DNA from: an uncultured Sphingomonadales bacterium
GTDB taxonomy: Bacteria > Pseudomonadota > Alphaproteobacteria > Sphingomonadales > Sphingomonadaceae
Length of the DNA stretch: 64,000 nt
Direction: 5' to 3'
NCBI GenBank assembly: GCA_903832325.1
Contig: CAILBC010000036.1
Location: 124,001-188,000, forward strand
Part shown: piece by piece, positions 19,106 through 29,702 of the stretch
Layout of the letters: the number at the start of each line of letters is the position of its first letter
How positions within the stretch are numbered: position 1 is the first letter of the stretch
Position numbers and translations under genes: made by a program
Notes under the pieces: generated by a model
The model's input: only the letters and a program-made list of their open reading frames with translations
What the model was told of the DNA's origin: nothing
The model's database searches: none

Positions 19106-20074
19106 TTGGCTTACGATCTGATCGGTGATATTCACGGCCACGCAGATAAGCTTACGGCGCTGCTGGGCAAGCTGGGGTATGAGTCCAGGGCCGGAACATG
19201 GCGCCATCCAGACCGCACCGCGATCTTCGTCGGAGACTTCATCGATCGCGGCGTGCAGCAACTCGAAACGCTGGAAATCGTTCGCGCCATGATCGATGGC
19301 GGGCACGCGCGCGCCGTGATGGGCAATCACGAGTTCAACGCGATTGCATGGTCCCAGATCGATCCAGCTAATCCGGGCCAGCATTTGCGTCGTAGGAACG
19401 ACAAGAACCGCCGACAACACGCAGCCTTCCTCGCGGCGGTAGGGGAGGACAGCGAACTGCACACCGAATGGACCGAATGGTTCCTGACACTGCCCCTATG
19501 GCTCGATCTGGGCGGGCTGCGCGTGGTCCATGCCTGCTGGGATTCGGCCGCCGTTGCTACGGTGCGCAACATTCTGGGCGGCGCGTTGCTCAATCGAGAT
19601 GTCATGCCGGATGCTTGCCGCATTGGTGCTGCTGGAACGTCGAGCTTCGCCCCGGATGGCACACGCTCCGAAGCTGGAAGCGATCTTTTTCTCGGCATTG
19701 AAACGCTGCTCAAGGGAATCGAAGTCGACCTGCCGCACGGCCGCAGCTTTTTCGACAAGGACGGGCACGAACGCAGCAGCGTGCGAACTTGCTGGTGGCA
19801 ACAGTCGCCAGTCAGCTATCGCGACGGCGCCATGCTTCCTGCAAGTGATCGGCACATTTTGCCAGATGTGCCCATGCCGAAACAAGCGGTGCCCGGTCAC
19901 GATGGGGGCAGCCCGGTGTTTGTTGGCCACTATTGGATGACAGGGCTGCAGACGCCGATCGAACCTCGCGTTGCGTGTGTCGATTATAGCGCAGGCAGGG
20001 GCGGCCCGCTGGTTGCCTACCGCTGGACCGGGGAGGCTGAACTTGCTGCCAGGAATTTCGTCGCCTCACATTGA
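19106..20074 (+). CDS. Metallophosphoesterase (PrpE/ApaH-like)
   Basis: YDLIGDIHGHADKL, FVGDFIDRG, VMGNHEFNAI motifs; TTG start. Confidence 0.88.
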   Translation: MAYDLIGDIHGHADKLTALLGKLGYESRAGTWRHPDRTAIFVGDFIDRGVQQLETLEIVRAMIDGGHARAVMGNHEFNAIAWSQIDPANPGQHLRRRNDKNRRQHAAFLAAVGEDSELHTEWTEWFLTLPLWLDLGGLRVVHACWDSAAVATVRNILGGALLNRDVMPDACRIGAAGTSSFAPDGTRSEAGSDLFLGIETLLKGIEVDLPHGRSFFDKDGHERSSVRTCWWQQSPVSYRDGAMLPASDRHILPDVPMPKQAVPGHDGGSPVFVGHYWMTGLQTPIEPRVACVDYSAGRGGPLVAYRWTGEAELAARNFVASH

Positions 20075-20255
20075 CACCGCGCGTGCGGCTATCGTCTGAT
20101 CCACAACTGGTGTGTCCTTATCGTTCGCCCACGCACACGGACTGCTAACGTGCTCCATCACAGCGATTGCCGCTCCGATACGATCGATTGCCTTTCCCAC
20201 ACCTGTTGCCCCTGAGCCTTCATTCGGGCAATGTTGACGGCGGGGGACCAACACA

Positions 20256-22076
20256 TTGAACCATCAAACTCTTTCGAACTTCATCTGGTCGGTCGCCGAT
20301 CTGCTGCGCGGCGATTACAAGCAGTCGGAATATGGGCGGGTCATCCTGCCCTTCACCGTGCTGCGGCGGCTGGACAGCGTCCTGGCGCCGACCAAGGCCG
20401 CTGTGCTGAAAGAGGCTGAGGCTGGTCGGGCTGATCCATTCCTGATCCGCGCTGCAGGGCAGGGCTTTTTCAACTGCAGTCCGCTCGATCTGGGCAAACT
20501 TATTGGCGATCAGGACAACATCGGCACCAATCTGCTGTCGTATATCCAGGGCTTTTCGCCCGAGGTGCGCGACATTTTCGAACAGTTCGAATTCGCTGCG
20601 CAGATCGATCGCCTTGCCAAGAACGGCTTGCTCTATCAGGTGACGGAACGGTTCGCCGGGATCGACCTCCATCCCGACCGGGTCGACAACACCCAGATGG
20701 GCCTGGCGTTTGAGGAGCTGATCCGCAAATTTGCGGAAATCAGCAACGAAACCGCCGGGGAACACTTCACCCCGCGCGAAGTGATCCGCCTGATGGTCAA
20801 TCTGCTGTTTGTCGAAGATGATGACGTACTGTCAAAGCCCGGCGTGGTCCGTTCGATCTATGATCCTACAGCGGGCACCGGCGGCATGCTGTCGGTCGCC
20901 GAAGAATACCTGCGCGAACACAACCCCCATGCACAACTGACCATGTCGGGGCAGGAACTGAACCCCGAATCCTATGCCATCTGCAAGGCCGACATGCTGA
21001 TCAAGGGGCAAGACATCGCACGCATCGTGCAGGGCAACACCCTGTCCGACGATGGCCATCCGGCGCAGACCTTTGACTATATGCTGTCCAACCCACCGTT
21101 CGGCGTGGAATGGAAAAAGGTCGAAAAGGCGGTGCGTGGCGAACATGAACGCCAGGGCTTCAACGGTCGTTTTGGCCCCGGTCTTCCGCGCGTGTCCGAT
21201 GGATCGCTGCTGTTCCTGATGCACCTGCTGGCCAAGATGCGCCCATGGACAGAGGGCGGCTGCCGGTTCGGCATCGTGCTCAACGGGTCGCCGCTGTTCA
21301 CCGGCGGCGCGGGCAGCGGGGAGAGCGAAATCCGCCGCTATGTGCTGGAAAACGATCTGGTGGAGGCGATCATCGCGCTGCCCACCGACATGTTCTACAA
21401 CACCGGCATATCCACCTATGTGTGGATCCTGTCGAACAAGAAACCGCAGGCACGCACCGGCAAAGTGCAACTGATCGACGCCAGCAGCTTTTGGCAAAAG
21501 ATGCGCAAATCGCTGGGCAGCAAACGCAAACAGATGCGCGATGACCATATCGCCGATGTGACCCAGCTGTTCGGGGAATTTGTCGAGGCGCAATTGGCCA
21601 CCGTGCTGGATGCTGCCGGCAAGGACGTGTCGCGCGTGATCGTCCGTGCGGGCGAAGCCCCGCCCTCCGCGCCAGATGGCGGCAAGGTCAAGCTAGCCCC
21701 GCTGTCGCGCATCTTTGCCAACGAAGCGTTTGGCTATCGCACCATCACTGTGGAGCGCCCGGTAGTGGATGACCATGGCAAGCCGGTGTTGGGCCAAAAG
21801 GGCAAGGCCAAGGGCAAACCTCAGGCCGACAGCGCCTTGCGCGATACCGAAAATGTGCCGCTGGCCGAAGATGTGGATGCCTATTTCGCGCGCGAGTTGC
21901 TGCCCCACGCCGCCGATGCGTGGATCGACCATGACAAGACCAAAGTCGGCTATGAAATCCCCTTCAACCGCCATTTCTATGTGTTCGAGCCGCCCCGGCC
22001 GCTGGCCGAGATCGATGCCGAACTGGCGGGCGTGACGGCGCGGATTCAGAAAATGCTGACGGAGTTGGCTGCGTGA
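20256..22076 (+). CDS. hsdM: Type I restriction-modification methyltransferase subunit HsdM
   Basis: [33 protein letters not shown] (N6-adenine MTase motifs). Confidence 0.96.
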   Translation: MNHQTLSNFIWSVADLLRGDYKQSEYGRVILPFTVLRRLDSVLAPTKAAVLKEAEAGRADPFLIRAAGQGFFNCSPLDLGKLIGDQDNIGTNLLSYIQGFSPEVRDIFEQFEFAAQIDRLAKNGLLYQVTERFAGIDLHPDRVDNTQMGLAFEELIRKFAEISNETAGEHFTPREVIRLMVNLLFVEDDDVLSKPGVVRSIYDPTAGTGGMLSVAEEYLREHNPHAQLTMSGQELNPESYAICKADMLIKGQDIARIVQGNTLSDDGHPAQTFDYMLSNPPFGVEWKKVEKAVRGEHERQGFNGRFGPGLPRVSDGSLLFLMHLLAKMRPWTEGGCRFGIVLNGSPLFTGGAGSGESEIRRYVLENDLVEAIIALPTDMFYNTGISTYVWILSNKKPQARTGKVQLIDASSFWQKMRKSLGSKRKQMRDDHIADVTQLFGEFVEAQLATVLDAAGKDVSRVIVRAGEAPPSAPDGGKVKLAPLSRIFANEAFGYRTITVERPVVDDHGKPVLGQKGKAKGKPQADSALRDTENVPLAEDVDAYFARELLPHAADAWIDHDKTKVGYEIPFNRHFYVFEPPRPLAEIDAELAGVTARIQKMLTELAA

Positions 22077-23359
22077 GCGTGCCTGCTTACCCTGCGTATA
22101 AGGAAAGTGGGGTTCCGTGGCTGGGCGCGGTGCCGAGCCATTGGTCAATCTGCTCTCTCAAGCGAGTTGTGTCTCTACGTAGCGGCGAAGCGATAACCTC
22201 GGATTCAATCGAAGTTGATGGCGATTATCCGGTCTTTGGCGGGAATGGTCACAGAGGCTATGCCTCGTCATACACCCATGAGGGTGACTTTGCCCTGATC
22301 GGCCGTCAGGGTGCCCTTTGCGGGAATGTCAATTACGCCAATGGCCAGTTTTGGGCATCAGAACATGCGATTGTCGTCGCGCCGATCAAACCTCTGGAAA
22401 CGAGATGGCTGGGCGAACTTCTCCGATCCATGAATCTCAATCAGTATTCTGTCGCGGCAGCTCAGCCTGGACTATCCGCCGACGCACTTGGTAATTTGCG
22501 TATCCCATTCCCACCATCAGACGAACAGACTGCCATAGCCACCTTCCTCGACCGGGAGACGGCGAAGATTGATGGGTTGGTGGCAGAGCAGGAGCGGTTG
22601 ATCGGGCTGCTGAAGGAAAAGCGGCAGGCGGTCATCTCCCACGCCGTCACCAAGGGCCTGAACCCCAACGCCCCCATGAAAGACAGCGGCATCGAGTGGC
22701 TTGGGGCAGTACCTGCTCATTGGGAGATAAAGCCGCTCAAAAATCTGACGAAATCAAACACGACAATCACGTACGGCATTGTGCAAGCCGGGCCCGATAT
22801 TGAAGGAGGCATACCGTACATTCGCACTTCAGATATGAGTGGCGATGAACTTCCTGAGCATGGTTATCTTCGAACTTCAGTTGAAATTGATGAATCTTAC
22901 GCTCGCTCTAGGGTGTTCCCAGGCGATCTCGTCATCGCGATACGCGCGACAATCGGTAAGCCATTGATCGTACCGACTTTCCTGTCGGGAGCCAACCTAA
23001 CCCAAGGAACGGCGAAATTTAGCCCCTCAGATGCCGTCGGTGTCCGATTTGCCCAACTTGTTTTGGGCAGTGCGGGTGCAACCACTGAGTTTGATCGTAT
23101 TTCAAAAGGTTCGACCTTCAAGGAAATAACCTTGGAGATGCTAAGGAATTTTCGTATTCCCGTGCCGCCGGTTGACGAGCAGGCAGCAATAGCCGCACAA
23201 TCGGATCAGTTTATCAGCACCTTCAATGCTCTCAGCGCGGCGGCTGTTGAGGCCAAAGAACTCTTGAAAGAACGCCGCGCTGCGCTGATATCTGCGGCTG
23301 TCACCGGCAAGATCGATGTGCGCGCCGCTGTTTCCGCGTCCGAACTGGAAACCGCATGA
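22073..23359 (+). CDS. hsdS: Type I restriction-modification specificity subunit HsdS
   Basis: Two TRD half-repeats each starting GV/GIxWLGAVPxHW and ending PPxDEQxAIAxxxD; overlaps hsdM. Confidence 0.95.
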   Translation: MSVPAYPAYKESGVPWLGAVPSHWSICSLKRVVSLRSGEAITSDSIEVDGDYPVFGGNGHRGYASSYTHEGDFALIGRQGALCGNVNYANGQFWASEHAIVVAPIKPLETRWLGELLRSMNLNQYSVAAAQPGLSADALGNLRIPFPPSDEQTAIATFLDRETAKIDGLVAEQERLIGLLKEKRQAVISHAVTKGLNPNAPMKDSGIEWLGAVPAHWEIKPLKNLTKSNTTITYGIVQAGPDIEGGIPYIRTSDMSGDELPEHGYLRTSVEIDESYARSRVFPGDLVIAIRATIGKPLIVPTFLSGANLTQGTAKFSPSDAVGVRFAQLVLGSAGATTEFDRISKGSTFKEITLEMLRNFRIPVPPVDEQAAIAAQSDQFISTFNALSAAAVEAKELLKERRAALISAAVTGKIDVRAAVSASELETA

Positions 23360-23886
23360 ACATCGAGAAAATCCTTGCCTCGATCCCTTCCGCCAGCCGG
23401 GATCAGCGCAACCAGATGCGCCGCAATGCGCTGGAAAAGCTCGATGGCGCGGATGTGGCCTGGCATGAACCGGCGCAAAGGCTGCTCACCACGCTGGCTG
23501 CACAGGAAAGCGCCGAACATGCCGAGCTGGTGGCAGAGGTGGCAGGGCTGGAACCCGCCGAACGCGTCATCCGCGCCTTTACCGCCGAATCGATGACCGC
23601 CACGGAGGAAAAGCTGATCCGTGTGCTGCTGGATCATCCCGACTCCACCTCTGCCGAACTGACCGAAAAGATGGGGTGGAAGGCGCAAAGCTGGCACCTG
23701 CATTTTGGCACCATGTGCGCCAACCGCGGCGTCTATCTTGGCCCGCCGCCCTATGCCGGGCAGGCCACCGGCCAATTCTACACCGGCATCCTGGCGCAGT
23801 TTGGCGAAAACACCAGCCGCTTCACCATGAAACCCGACGTCGCCGCCGCCTTCGCCCAACTTGGCATGAAGCCGAGGACCGCATGA
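23356..23886 (+). CDS. Hypothetical protein (orfA) inside hsd operon, paralogous to following gene
   Basis: 4-nt overlap with hsdS; shares TEEKLIRVLLDHPxSTxxxLTxxxGWxxxxWxLxxGxMCAxRxxYL with orfB. Confidence 0.8.
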   Translation: MNIEKILASIPSASRDQRNQMRRNALEKLDGADVAWHEPAQRLLTTLAAQESAEHAELVAEVAGLEPAERVIRAFTAESMTATEEKLIRVLLDHPDSTSAELTEKMGWKAQSWHLHFGTMCANRGVYLGPPPYAGQATGQFYTGILAQFGENTSRFTMKPDVAAAFAQLGMKPRTA

Positions 23887-24440
23887 GCATCGAGCCAACC
23901 CTCGCCAAGATTCCCACCATGACAGCGGATCAGCGCAAGGTCTTGCGCACGAATGCCGAGGCCAAACTGGCCTCAGGCGACCCCAAGTGGGCTGCCGATG
24001 CACCCAGGGTACTGGCAGCGCTCGATGTCTTTGACGAGGAACAGGGGCACGTGGCCAGCCAACAGCGCGCCATCAAGGTCGCCGATCTGAAAGACGCGAC
24101 GGCAGTTGAGCGCATTGTCCTGGCCTTTGAGATCGAACCGGCCACGCAGGCCGAGGAAAAGATGATTCAAATCCTGCTGGATCACCCCGGCAGCACGGCC
24201 ACCCAACTGACCGACCTGCATGGCTGGGTGGGTGATGCATGGGACCTGCAATATGGCGGAATGTGCGCGCGGCGGCAGGAATATCTCTGGCCGCTGGAAC
24301 CATCTGTGCGAACCGAAGAGGCGCCTAACATCGATATGCTGACGATCAAGACGCGCGGAGAAGATGGCGTGCTGCGATACGCCAACCGACCAGAGGCCGT
24401 AGAAGCGTTCAAACTGCTTGGCTTTCGGGTAAGGTCATAA
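23883..24440 (+). CDS. Hypothetical protein (orfB), paralogue of orfA
   Basis: ATGA overlap with orfA and TAATG overlap with the next gene; similarity to orfA across most of its length. Confidence 0.8.
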   Translation: MSIEPTLAKIPTMTADQRKVLRTNAEAKLASGDPKWAADAPRVLAALDVFDEEQGHVASQQRAIKVADLKDATAVERIVLAFEIEPATQAEEKMIQILLDHPGSTATQLTDLHGWVGDAWDLQYGGMCARRQEYLWPLEPSVRTEEAPNIDMLTIKTRGEDGVLRYANRPEAVEAFKLLGFRVRS

Positions 24441-25369
24441 TGACCAAAACGGCGGGACGCAGCCTCGAACTTCTCTACATCGATGGCCATGCCAATGGCA
24501 TGCTGACGGCCGAACTCGATAACTGGACCGGCCATGTGCTGATGGCGCCCCGCATACAATTGAGCGAGGCGCTGAAACGGGCCGAGCCGAAATGTACCGG
24601 CGTTTACCTGCTGCTGGGCGAACATGATTGCGAGCCGCTAGCGTATATCGGTGAGGGCGACGACATAAGCAAGCGGCTGAAAAGTCATGACTTGACCAAG
24701 GATTGGTGGACCAGCGTGGTGTTCATCACCACCGCCGGCAACAAGCTGAACAAGGCCCATGTCCGCTATCTGGAAGCGCGCCTGTACGCCAAAGCAAAGC
24801 AGATTGCGCGCGTGCCGCTGGCCAACGGGGCCGCGCCGTCGGTTCCTTCGCTGAGCGAAGTCGATATCGCCAAGATGGAATCATTCCTGGACAATCTGCT
24901 GATTGTCCTGCCCGCGCTGCGTGTCGACATGTTTATTGAGTGGGCCCGAAAAGCGATTTCACCTGTCACCGCCATCACAGGGAGCGTGTCGGCAACCGAA
25001 TTACCCAGCGCAAATTTCGTATTGGAAAGCAAGAAGCACGGATTGCTTGCGCAAGCGATCCTCCAGATTGGTGAATTTATTGTCGAGGCTGGTTCAACAG
25101 CGCGCCTGAACTGGGAAAGTAAGGTTATGGCCCACAGCTATAGCTCCCTTCACGCCGAGCTGAAGCGGTCGGGTGTGCTACAGATTGAGGGTGATCACTG
25201 CGTTTTCGCCGAGAATTATGCTTTTCAGAGTCCGAGCGCAGCCGCTGCTGTGGTCACTGGTCGCCCCGCCGCAGGAACGATCGAGTGGAAACTGAAAAGC
25301 ACTGGCGAAACCTATAAACAGTGGGAGATAAAGCGCGTCTTGGACGAAGGTCACGAGCTTACCGGGTAG
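24440..25369 (+). CDS. GIY-YIG nuclease domain protein with C-terminal DUF4357-like region
   Basis: GVYLLLGEHDCEPLAYIGEGDDISKRLKSHD...NKLNKAHVRYLEARLY (GIY-YIG core) and C-terminal GRPAAGTIEWKLKSTGETYKQWE. Confidence 0.82.
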   Translation: MTKTAGRSLELLYIDGHANGMLTAELDNWTGHVLMAPRIQLSEALKRAEPKCTGVYLLLGEHDCEPLAYIGEGDDISKRLKSHDLTKDWWTSVVFITTAGNKLNKAHVRYLEARLYAKAKQIARVPLANGAAPSVPSLSEVDIAKMESFLDNLLIVLPALRVDMFIEWARKAISPVTAITGSVSATELPSANFVLESKKHGLLAQAILQIGEFIVEAGSTARLNWESKVMAHSYSSLHAELKRSGVLQIEGDHCVFAENYAFQSPSAAAAVVTGRPAAGTIEWKLKSTGETYKQWEIKRVLDEGHELTG

Positions 25370-25427
25370 GATTTGTCGAAGGTGAACCATTCCAGCAATC
25401 CCGAACGAGCAAGGGGGCGATTGAGCA

Positions 25428-26513
25428 ATGCCGGTCTATGAATTGCTCGATGGCAAGCTTTCCGCTGCCAATCCCACGCACTTTCACGCCGAGGGCCTGA
25501 GGGAGCGCCAGGATATCCAGCGCATGCTGCGCGAACAAATCTCTGTGCTCGGCGATGACCTGTTTGTGCTGGCCGAGGAATATGGCGGCTGGGTCGACAG
25601 CAATCGTCGCATTGACCTGTTGTGCATCGACAGCGACGCCAATCTGGTGGTGGTCGAATTGAAGCGTGACGACTCTGCTCACATGGAGCTTCAGGCGCTG
25701 CGCTATGCCGCTATGGTAGCACGGATGACATTCAGCGAGGCGGTTGTCGCGCATGCCGAATTTCGCCGAAGGTGCGGTTTAGATGGCGACGAGGCGGAAG
25801 CTGCTATACTTGCATTCCTGCGTTGGGATGAAGCTGTTGAGGATGATTTCGCAAAGGCAGTTCGGGTTGTCTTAGCTTCCGCAGAATTTGGCAAAGAATT
25901 GACGACAGCTGTCCTTTGGCTGCGCGATCAAGGTATTGATATCGTTTGTATTCGTTTAAGCCCAAGTAAGCTGTCAGACGGGCGAATGCTGCTAGATGTA
26001 CAACAGATTATCCCTTTGCCAGAAGCTGCTGAATTCCAGACTCAGATAGGTTTTAAGCGGCAAGCTGAAATAAAGGGGCGCGTAGAGCGGCACGAGCTGC
26101 GATACCTATTTTGGCAAAGTCTTCTCAAACGCGCTGCTGAAAAAACAACTCTTCACGCGCACATCATGCCCAGAGAATCAACATGGCTTAGTGTCAGACT
26201 TGGCAGGGATGGAATGCAACTGGGATATTCATTGAGGGCGTTCGACAATAATGTCAGCCTTTGGATGACCAATAAGAAGCATTATTTTGACGCACTTTTT
26301 GTAAAAAAGGACGAAATAGAGCGCGAGTTTGGAGAGAGTTTGGGGTGGAGTGAAAATGTGGGGAAAAACGGGGCAGCCATATATTACGAGATGCCAGGAG
26401 GTTATAAGTCTTCTGCAGATCAATTTGACGGTATTCAAAATGAGATGGTCGATCGAATGATCCGACTCGATCAGGTATTGCGGTCGCGCATCATGGCATT
26501 GCCGCAATCTTGA
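25428..26513 (+). CDS. NucS/DUF91-like PD-(D/E)XK endonuclease with C-terminal DUF4268-like domain
   Basis: RRIDLLCIDSDANLVVVELKRDDSAHMELQALRYAAMVARM (nuclease D..ELK core) and FGESLGWSENVGKNGAAIYYEMPG tail. Confidence 0.75.
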   Translation: MPVYELLDGKLSAANPTHFHAEGLRERQDIQRMLREQISVLGDDLFVLAEEYGGWVDSNRRIDLLCIDSDANLVVVELKRDDSAHMELQALRYAAMVARMTFSEAVVAHAEFRRRCGLDGDEAEAAILAFLRWDEAVEDDFAKAVRVVLASAEFGKELTTAVLWLRDQGIDIVCIRLSPSKLSDGRMLLDVQQIIPLPEAAEFQTQIGFKRQAEIKGRVERHELRYLFWQSLLKRAAEKTTLHAHIMPRESTWLSVRLGRDGMQLGYSLRAFDNNVSLWMTNKKHYFDALFVKKDEIEREFGESLGWSENVGKNGAAIYYEMPGGYKSSADQFDGIQNEMVDRMIRLDQVLRSRIMALPQS

Positions 26514-26521
26514 GGTCTTAC

Positions 26522-29500
26522 ATGAGCCTGCACAAGGAAATCAGCTTCGAGGACGAAATCTGCGACGATCTGGCCGCAGGAGGCTGGCTTTATGAAGCAG
26601 GCTCTGCCGCGCGTTACGATCGCGCACGGGCGTTGTTCATCGAGGATTTGCAGACCTGGCTGGAAACAACCCAACCGCAGACATGGGAAGCCCTGACCAA
26701 ATCGCACGGCGGAGCCGCCATCGAAGTCTTGGCCGATCGCATTCGCAAATCGCTGGATGATCGCGGAACGCTCGATGTGCTGCGCTATGGTGTCGAACTG
26801 ATCGGGGTGAGGGGCCTGGTCAGCCTGGCCCAGTTTGCGCCGGCATCTGGCATGAACCCTCAGATTGTCGCACGTTATGAAGCAAATCGGCTGCGTGTGG
26901 TGCGCCAGGTCCGATATTCCCGTGCCAATGAGAACTGCATCGACATCGTCCTGTTCCTCAACGGCATTCCTGTCGCCACCGTCGAACTGAAAACCAATTT
27001 CACCCAGACGGTTGGCGATGCGGTTGACCAGTACCGGTTTGACCGCAATCCGAAGGGGGAGCCGCTGCTGACTTTTGCCACCGGCGCGCTGGTCCACTTC
27101 GCGGTGAGCAACCGCGACGTGATGATGACCGCAAAGTTGGAGGGTGGCGCGACACGTTTCCTGCCGTTCAATCGCGGCAACCACGGCGGGGCGGGAAATG
27201 CTGCCGATGGGTCAGGGCATCCGACCGCCTATCTGTGGCAGGAAATCTGGCAGCGTGACAGCTGGCTGGAAATCATCGGCCGATACATGATCGCCAAGCG
27301 GGACAAGAAGAAACAGATCAGCGGGGTGATCTTCCCTCGATATCATCAGCTTGATGCCACGCGAAAGCTGCGAGCGCAGGTCAAGGCCGAAGGGGCCGGC
27401 GGGCGTTTTTTGATCCAGCACAGCGCCGGGTCTGGCAAAACCAACAGCATCGCATGGACCGCGCATTTTCTGGCCGATCTGCATGATGCAACCGACGCCA
27501 AGATTTTTTCCAGCGTGATCGTCGTGTCCGACCGCAACGTGATTGATGCCCAGTTGCAGGAAGCGCTGTTCGAGTTTGAACGCACCAAGGGCGTGGTCGC
27601 GACCATCACCAGCGAAAGCGGCAGCAAAAGCGCCGCGCTGGCTGAGGCGCTGGATGGCGGTAAGAAGATCATTGTCTGCACCATGCAGACTTTTCCCTTT
27701 GCGCTGGAGGCCGTGCGCGATCGTGCCGCGGCGCAGGACAAGCGCTTTGCGGTGATTGCTGATGAGGCGCACAGCAGCCAGGCAGGCGCCACCGCCGCCC
27801 ATCTGAAAGCCGTACTGACGCCTGAAGAAATTGCAGAAATCAGCGATGGTGGTGAAATCAGCAGCGAAGACTTGCTGGCTGCGCAGATGGCTGCCCGCGC
27901 GGCCAAGGATGGCGTGACCTATGTGGCATTCACCGCCACGCCCAAAACGAAGACGATGGAGCTCTTCGGGCGCCGACCCAATCCCGACCTGCCGGCGAGC
28001 GACACGAATAAGCCCGCCCCGTTCCATGTCTATTCCATGCGGCAGGCGATCGAAGAGGGTTTCATCCTCGACGTTCTGAAGAATTACACGCCCTACAAAC
28101 TGGCGTTCAAGCTGGCCAATGACGGCGAGGAATGGGACGAGCTGGAGGTCGAAAAAAGCGCTGCCATGAAGGGCATCATGCGCTGGGTCCGGCTGCACCC
28201 CTATAACATCTCGCAAAAGGTGCAGATCGTCGTCGAGCATTTCCGTGAAAACGTGGCGCCGTTGCTGAATGGTCAGGCCAAGGCAATGGTGGTGCTGGGC
28301 AGTCGGATTGAGGCGGTGCGCTGGCAATTGGCGATTGACCGATACATCAAATCGCAGGGCTATCGCATGGCGACCATGGTGGCCTTTTCCGGTGAGGTGA
28401 ATGACCCCGATAGCGATGGCGAGGCGTTCACCGAAACCAGCGCAAGGCTGAACCCGACACTCAAGGGCCGGGACATTCGCGAAGCCTTCACCGACGATGA
28501 CGCCAAGCTGTTGCTGGTGGCCAACAAGTTCCAGACCGGCTTCGACCAGCCGTTGCTGTGCGGCATGTATGTCGATCGGCGCCTCGCTGGCATTCAGGCC
28601 GTGCAGACGCTGTCACGGCTCAACCGTGCCCATCCCGGCAAAGACACGACTTATGTCCTCGATTTCGTGAACAGCTCTGAAGACGTGCTGGAGGCGTTCC
28701 GCACCTATTACGAGACTGCGGAAATCGAGGCCGCGACCAACCCCGATATGATCTTTGACATGCGCGCCAAGCTCGACGCATCGGGACACTATGACACGTT
28801 CGAGGTAGAGCGGCTGGTGCGGGTCGAGCTAGACCCCCATGCGACCCAGGGGCAGCTGATCGGGGCTCTGGAGCCAGTCGCGCAGCGGTTGCTGGTGCAA
28901 TACCGAGACGCAAGCAACCGGTTGCGCGATGCCCTGGCACGCAACGATAAGAAGGCAACCGATGATGCGCGGGAAGAGGTCAACGCCCTGCTGCTGTTCA
29001 AGGGCGATATGCAGGCGTTCGTGCGTTTGTACACCTTCCTGTCGCAGATTTTTGACTACGGCAGCACCGATATCGAAAAGCGGTTCATGTTTTACAAGCG
29101 CTTGGTACCCTTGCTGGAATTCGGCCGGGAACGCGAAACCGTTGATCTGTCGGGCGTGCGGCTGACCCATCACAACCTGAAGGATGAAGGGAAGCGCGAT
29201 CTGCAAGTTGGGGCTGACCGTGGCACGCTGGCCCCGATCAGCGACGTGGGCACCGGGGGCGTGCAGGACAAGCAAAAGGCTCTGCTGGCCGAGATCATCG
29301 CGAAAGTGAACGAGCTGTTCGACGGCGACCTGACCGACGACGACCAGCTGATTTATGTGAACAACGTTCTGAAGGGCAAGCTGCTGGAATCAGAGGTCCT
29401 GCGGGTTCAGGCCCAGAACAATTCCAAGGCCCAGTTCGCGTCATCGCCGGCACTGGCCAACGAAATCCTGAACGCGATCATGGACGCCCTGACAGCCCAC

Positions 29501-29608
29501 GAAACGATGAGCAGCCAGGCGCTCAACAGCCAGAAGGTACGCGAGGGGTTGAAAGACATCCTGCTTGGGCCAGGGCAGCTTTATGAGGCGTTGCGGAGTG
29601 AAGCGTAG
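26522..29608 (+). CDS. hsdR: Type I restriction endonuclease subunit HsdR
   Basis: VATVELKTNFTQ nuclease motif, QHSAGSGKTNSIAWTAHFLADL Walker A, VIADEAHSSQ, FTATPKTKTMELFG. Confidence 0.96.
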   Translation: MSLHKEISFEDEICDDLAAGGWLYEAGSAARYDRARALFIEDLQTWLETTQPQTWEALTKSHGGAAIEVLADRIRKSLDDRGTLDVLRYGVELIGVRGLVSLAQFAPASGMNPQIVARYEANRLRVVRQVRYSRANENCIDIVLFLNGIPVATVELKTNFTQTVGDAVDQYRFDRNPKGEPLLTFATGALVHFAVSNRDVMMTAKLEGGATRFLPFNRGNHGGAGNAADGSGHPTAYLWQEIWQRDSWLEIIGRYMIAKRDKKKQISGVIFPRYHQLDATRKLRAQVKAEGAGGRFLIQHSAGSGKTNSIAWTAHFLADLHDATDAKIFSSVIVVSDRNVIDAQLQEALFEFERTKGVVATITSESGSKSAALAEALDGGKKIIVCTMQTFPFALEAVRDRAAAQDKRFAVIADEAHSSQAGATAAHLKAVLTPEEIAEISDGGEISSEDLLAAQMAARAAKDGVTYVAFTATPKTKTMELFGRRPNPDLPASDTNKPAPFHVYSMRQAIEEGFILDVLKNYTPYKLAFKLANDGEEWDELEVEKSAAMKGIMRWVRLHPYNISQKVQIVVEHFRENVAPLLNGQAKAMVVLGSRIEAVRWQLAIDRYIKSQGYRMATMVAFSGEVNDPDSDGEAFTETSARLNPTLKGRDIREAFTDDDAKLLLVANKFQTGFDQPLLCGMYVDRRLAGIQAVQTLSRLNRAHPGKDTTYVLDFVNSSEDVLEAFRTYYETAEIEAATNPDMIFDMRAKLDASGHYDTFEVERLVRVELDPHATQGQLIGALEPVAQRLLVQYRDASNRLRDALARNDKKATDDAREEVNALLLFKGDMQAFVRLYTFLSQIFDYGSTDIEKRFMFYKRLVPLLEFGRERETVDLSGVRLTHHNLKDEGKRDLQVGADRGTLAPISDVGTGGVQDKQKALLAEIIAKVNELFDGDLTDDDQLIYVNNVLKGKLLESEVLRVQAQNNSKAQFASSPALANEILNAIMDALTAHETMSSQALNSQKVREGLKDILLGPGQLYEALRSEA

Positions 29609-29702
29609 GGCGGCCGTTGGACTGCGGTCTCCGGACAAACGCTTCGTCAAACGTCCTACATGCGGCCTAAATGCCGTCGCAATTTCGGGTTGGGAGTGAA
29701 AA

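Noticed and set aside
22073-23359. HsdS phase-variation repeats
   Set aside because: The two TRD halves share conserved flanks as in any HsdS; no long simple-sequence repeat or inverted hsdS copy is visible
27212-28327. 371-aa minus-strand ORF
   Set aside because: Antisense to hsdR, no family-like motifs
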